NCBI GenBank assembly: GCA_023231005.1
Contig: JALNWG010000053.1
Span: forward strand, 1 to 7,364
Source of the DNA: Bacteroidales bacterium
GTDB taxonomy: Bacteria > Bacteroidota > Bacteroidia > Bacteroidales > FEN-979
Reading direction: 5' to 3'
Length of the DNA stretch: 7,364 bases
The notes below the pieces were generated by a model. That model was not told where the DNA came from and did not search any database. It saw nothing but the letters and a program-made list of their open reading frames with translations. Both the position numbers and the translations under genes were made by a program. Positions 6,496 to 7,364 of this stretch are shown piece after piece. How positions within the stretch are numbered: the stretch's first letter is position 1; each line of letters starts with the position of its first letter.

Positions 6496-6619
6496 GGGTG
6501 ATGATTAAGTACAATTTAAAGACAAATAAACCGAATGCTTGGTTGCATGGAACAGAATGGCTCGTCGCATTTTTTTGTAAATTTAAGATCTTCTTTTGAT
6601 TTTACCAAAGACGAGATCG
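6496..6619. other. Intergenic spacer with nested inverted repeats
   Basis: The 124-nt gap between the TolC-family stop and the small lipoprotein start contains CTCGTC (6561-6566) paired with GACGAG (6610-6615), an inner GTAAA/TTTAC pair and the palindrome AAGATCTT. No minus-strand T-run follows, so it does not look like a standard intrinsic terminator. Confidence 0.3.
6523..6530 (-). promoter_or_regulatory. Possible -7 element for the two lipoprotein genes
   Basis: On the minus strand this reads TTTATTTG, one mismatch from TAnnTTTG, and lies 27 nt before the small lipoprotein ATG. No clear -33 TTTG is visible at the right distance. The position suits a promoter with a short leader, but the match is weak, and read-through from the TolC-family gene is an alternative. 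Confidence 0.28.
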
Positions 6620-7364
6620 CTACTGCATAAACGCATTCAATCGTCTCCAGAAATCAGCTTTTTCAGCAATTGTCATCATGTAATCGAGGCGACCCAATGA
6701 TTGCTGAAGATTAAAATAATTTTTAACGAGGGTGTTGAAAGAGGTATTTTTCGACATGCTGGTGGTCAGATTTTGTTGCTGGGCATCCAGAACATCCAGG
6801 ATGCTTTTATTTCCAAGCAGATATTGATTATTTACGATTTGAAAGTTTTTAATTGCAGATTCTTCCGCAATTCTCATCTGTTTTAAATCATAATAGGCCG
6901 AAACCAAGGCAGCAATGTTCGACAGAATGGACGACTCCAGTTTGTCTTTTCCGGATTGTTGTTCACTTTTCAGTTGAGCCAACGTCAATCTGGCTTTCTG
7001 AGCAAGGGCATTGTTTTTTAGACCCGTGAATAAAGGGATATCGATCTTCGCTCCCACCGACCATGAATAATTTGTAAGACCACCGGGGATGCCCTCTGAT
7101 ATTTCATACGGAGCCTGGTATAACACGTTGCCGTAATTTCCAAAAGCAGTGGCCGTAGGAATGTAGCGAGAGACGCTGCTGGACCGGTAAATACGTTGTT
7201 GAGCTTCAATCAGGTATTGATATTGCCGAAGAGCCGGAGAGTTGTCCATGCCTTCCTTTACTAAAAACTGGCTGAATTTCTGCAGGCGAACGGGATCATT
7301 AAATATCCCAAAGAAGGATGAATCGGCGATCAACAAGCCTGATTTTTCCATTCTGAATTCGCCC
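6620..7364 (-). CDS. TolC-family outer membrane protein, C-terminal half (cut by the right window edge)
   Basis: The frame is open to the right edge: four codons (GEFR) precede the Met at 7351, so that Met is internal and the true start is outside. About 247 residues are present, roughly the second half of a typical 430-480 aa protein. The features are those of the second OEP repeat: NSPALRQYQYLIEAQQR (helical barrel), a YIPTATAFGNYGN strand, WSVGAKIDIPLFTGLKNNA (the G.W..G..L..PLF pattern), a long alpha-helical coiled-coil stretch, and YLLGNKSILDVLDAQQQNL, the hallmark Y..G..S.LDVLDAQ near the end. Such proteins are trimeric channels for tripartite efflux or type I secretion. The partner pump and adaptor genes would lie beyond the right edge, if linked. 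The next gene on the same strand starts 124 nt further on, so cotranscription is uncertain. Confidence 0.88.
   Translation of the reverse strand, partial: GEFRMEKSGLLIADSSFFGIFNDPVRLQKFSQFLVKEGMDNSPALRQYQYLIEAQQRIYRSSSVSRYIPTATAFGNYGNVLYQAPYEISEGIPGGLTNYSWSVGAKIDIPLFTGLKNNALAQKARLTLAQLKSEQQSGKDKLESSILSNIAALVSAYYDLKQMRIAEESAIKNFQIVNNQYLLGNKSILDVLDAQQQNLTTSMSKNTSFNTLVKNYFNLQQSLGRLDYMMTIAEKADFWRRLNAFMQ

Noticed and set aside
7349..7351. ATG at 7351 as the start of the TolC-family gene
   Set aside because: The frame stays open upstream to the window edge and the protein corresponds only to the second half of the family, so the Met is internal.
7355..7364. GAATTCGCCC at the right edge resembles the flank of a TA-cloning vector
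   Set aside because: The match is only ten bases, neighbouring bases do not continue as vector sequence, and the TolC-family frame reads straight through it.

Overview
The window looks like chromosomal DNA from a member of the Bacteroidota, probably an anaerobic Bacteroidales-type bacterium. Three things point there: Bacteroidota-style promoter motifs (-33 TTTG, -7 TAnnTTTG), lipoproteins whose acylated Cys is followed by lysines (CKKK, CKK), and starts that mostly lack a Shine-Dalgarno sequence. This is inferred from style alone; there is no rRNA or other phylogenetic marker. No tRNA, rRNA, CRISPR array, insertion sequence or transposase was seen.

Layout, left to right. At 1-86 (minus) is the 5' end of a secreted protein gene, of which only the signal peptide and a few residues are inside. 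At 87-484 is a noncoding divergent region with a leftward -7 element and a good rightward promoter. At 485-4408 (plus) is a tight three-gene operon: a PreA-type FMN/iron-sulfur dihydropyrimidine dehydrogenase, an NmrA-like NAD(P)-binding Rossmann protein, and a radical SAM protein with a degenerate B12-binding-like domain. Gaps are 18 and 6 nt. At 4409-4425 is a short convergent junction. At 4426-6495 (minus) are two lipoprotein genes: a small beta-rich lipoprotein and a larger calcineurin-like metallophosphoesterase with an N-terminal Ig-like domain. At 6620 to the right edge (minus) is the C-terminal half of a TolC-family outer membrane protein.

The plus-strand operon is the most interesting part. 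PreA normally pairs with the NADH-oxidising flavoprotein PreT and often sits near hydantoinase and ureidopropionase genes. None of these is in the window, and instead there is a second nucleotide-binding protein and a radical SAM enzyme. The PreA-like protein keeps the catalytic Cys and most pyrimidine-contacting residues but appears to have Thr where one substrate Asn is expected. The operon may therefore carry out an undescribed reductive or radical transformation, possibly of a pyrimidine-like compound; this is inference. The minus-strand genes are cell-envelope genes with no evident link to it.
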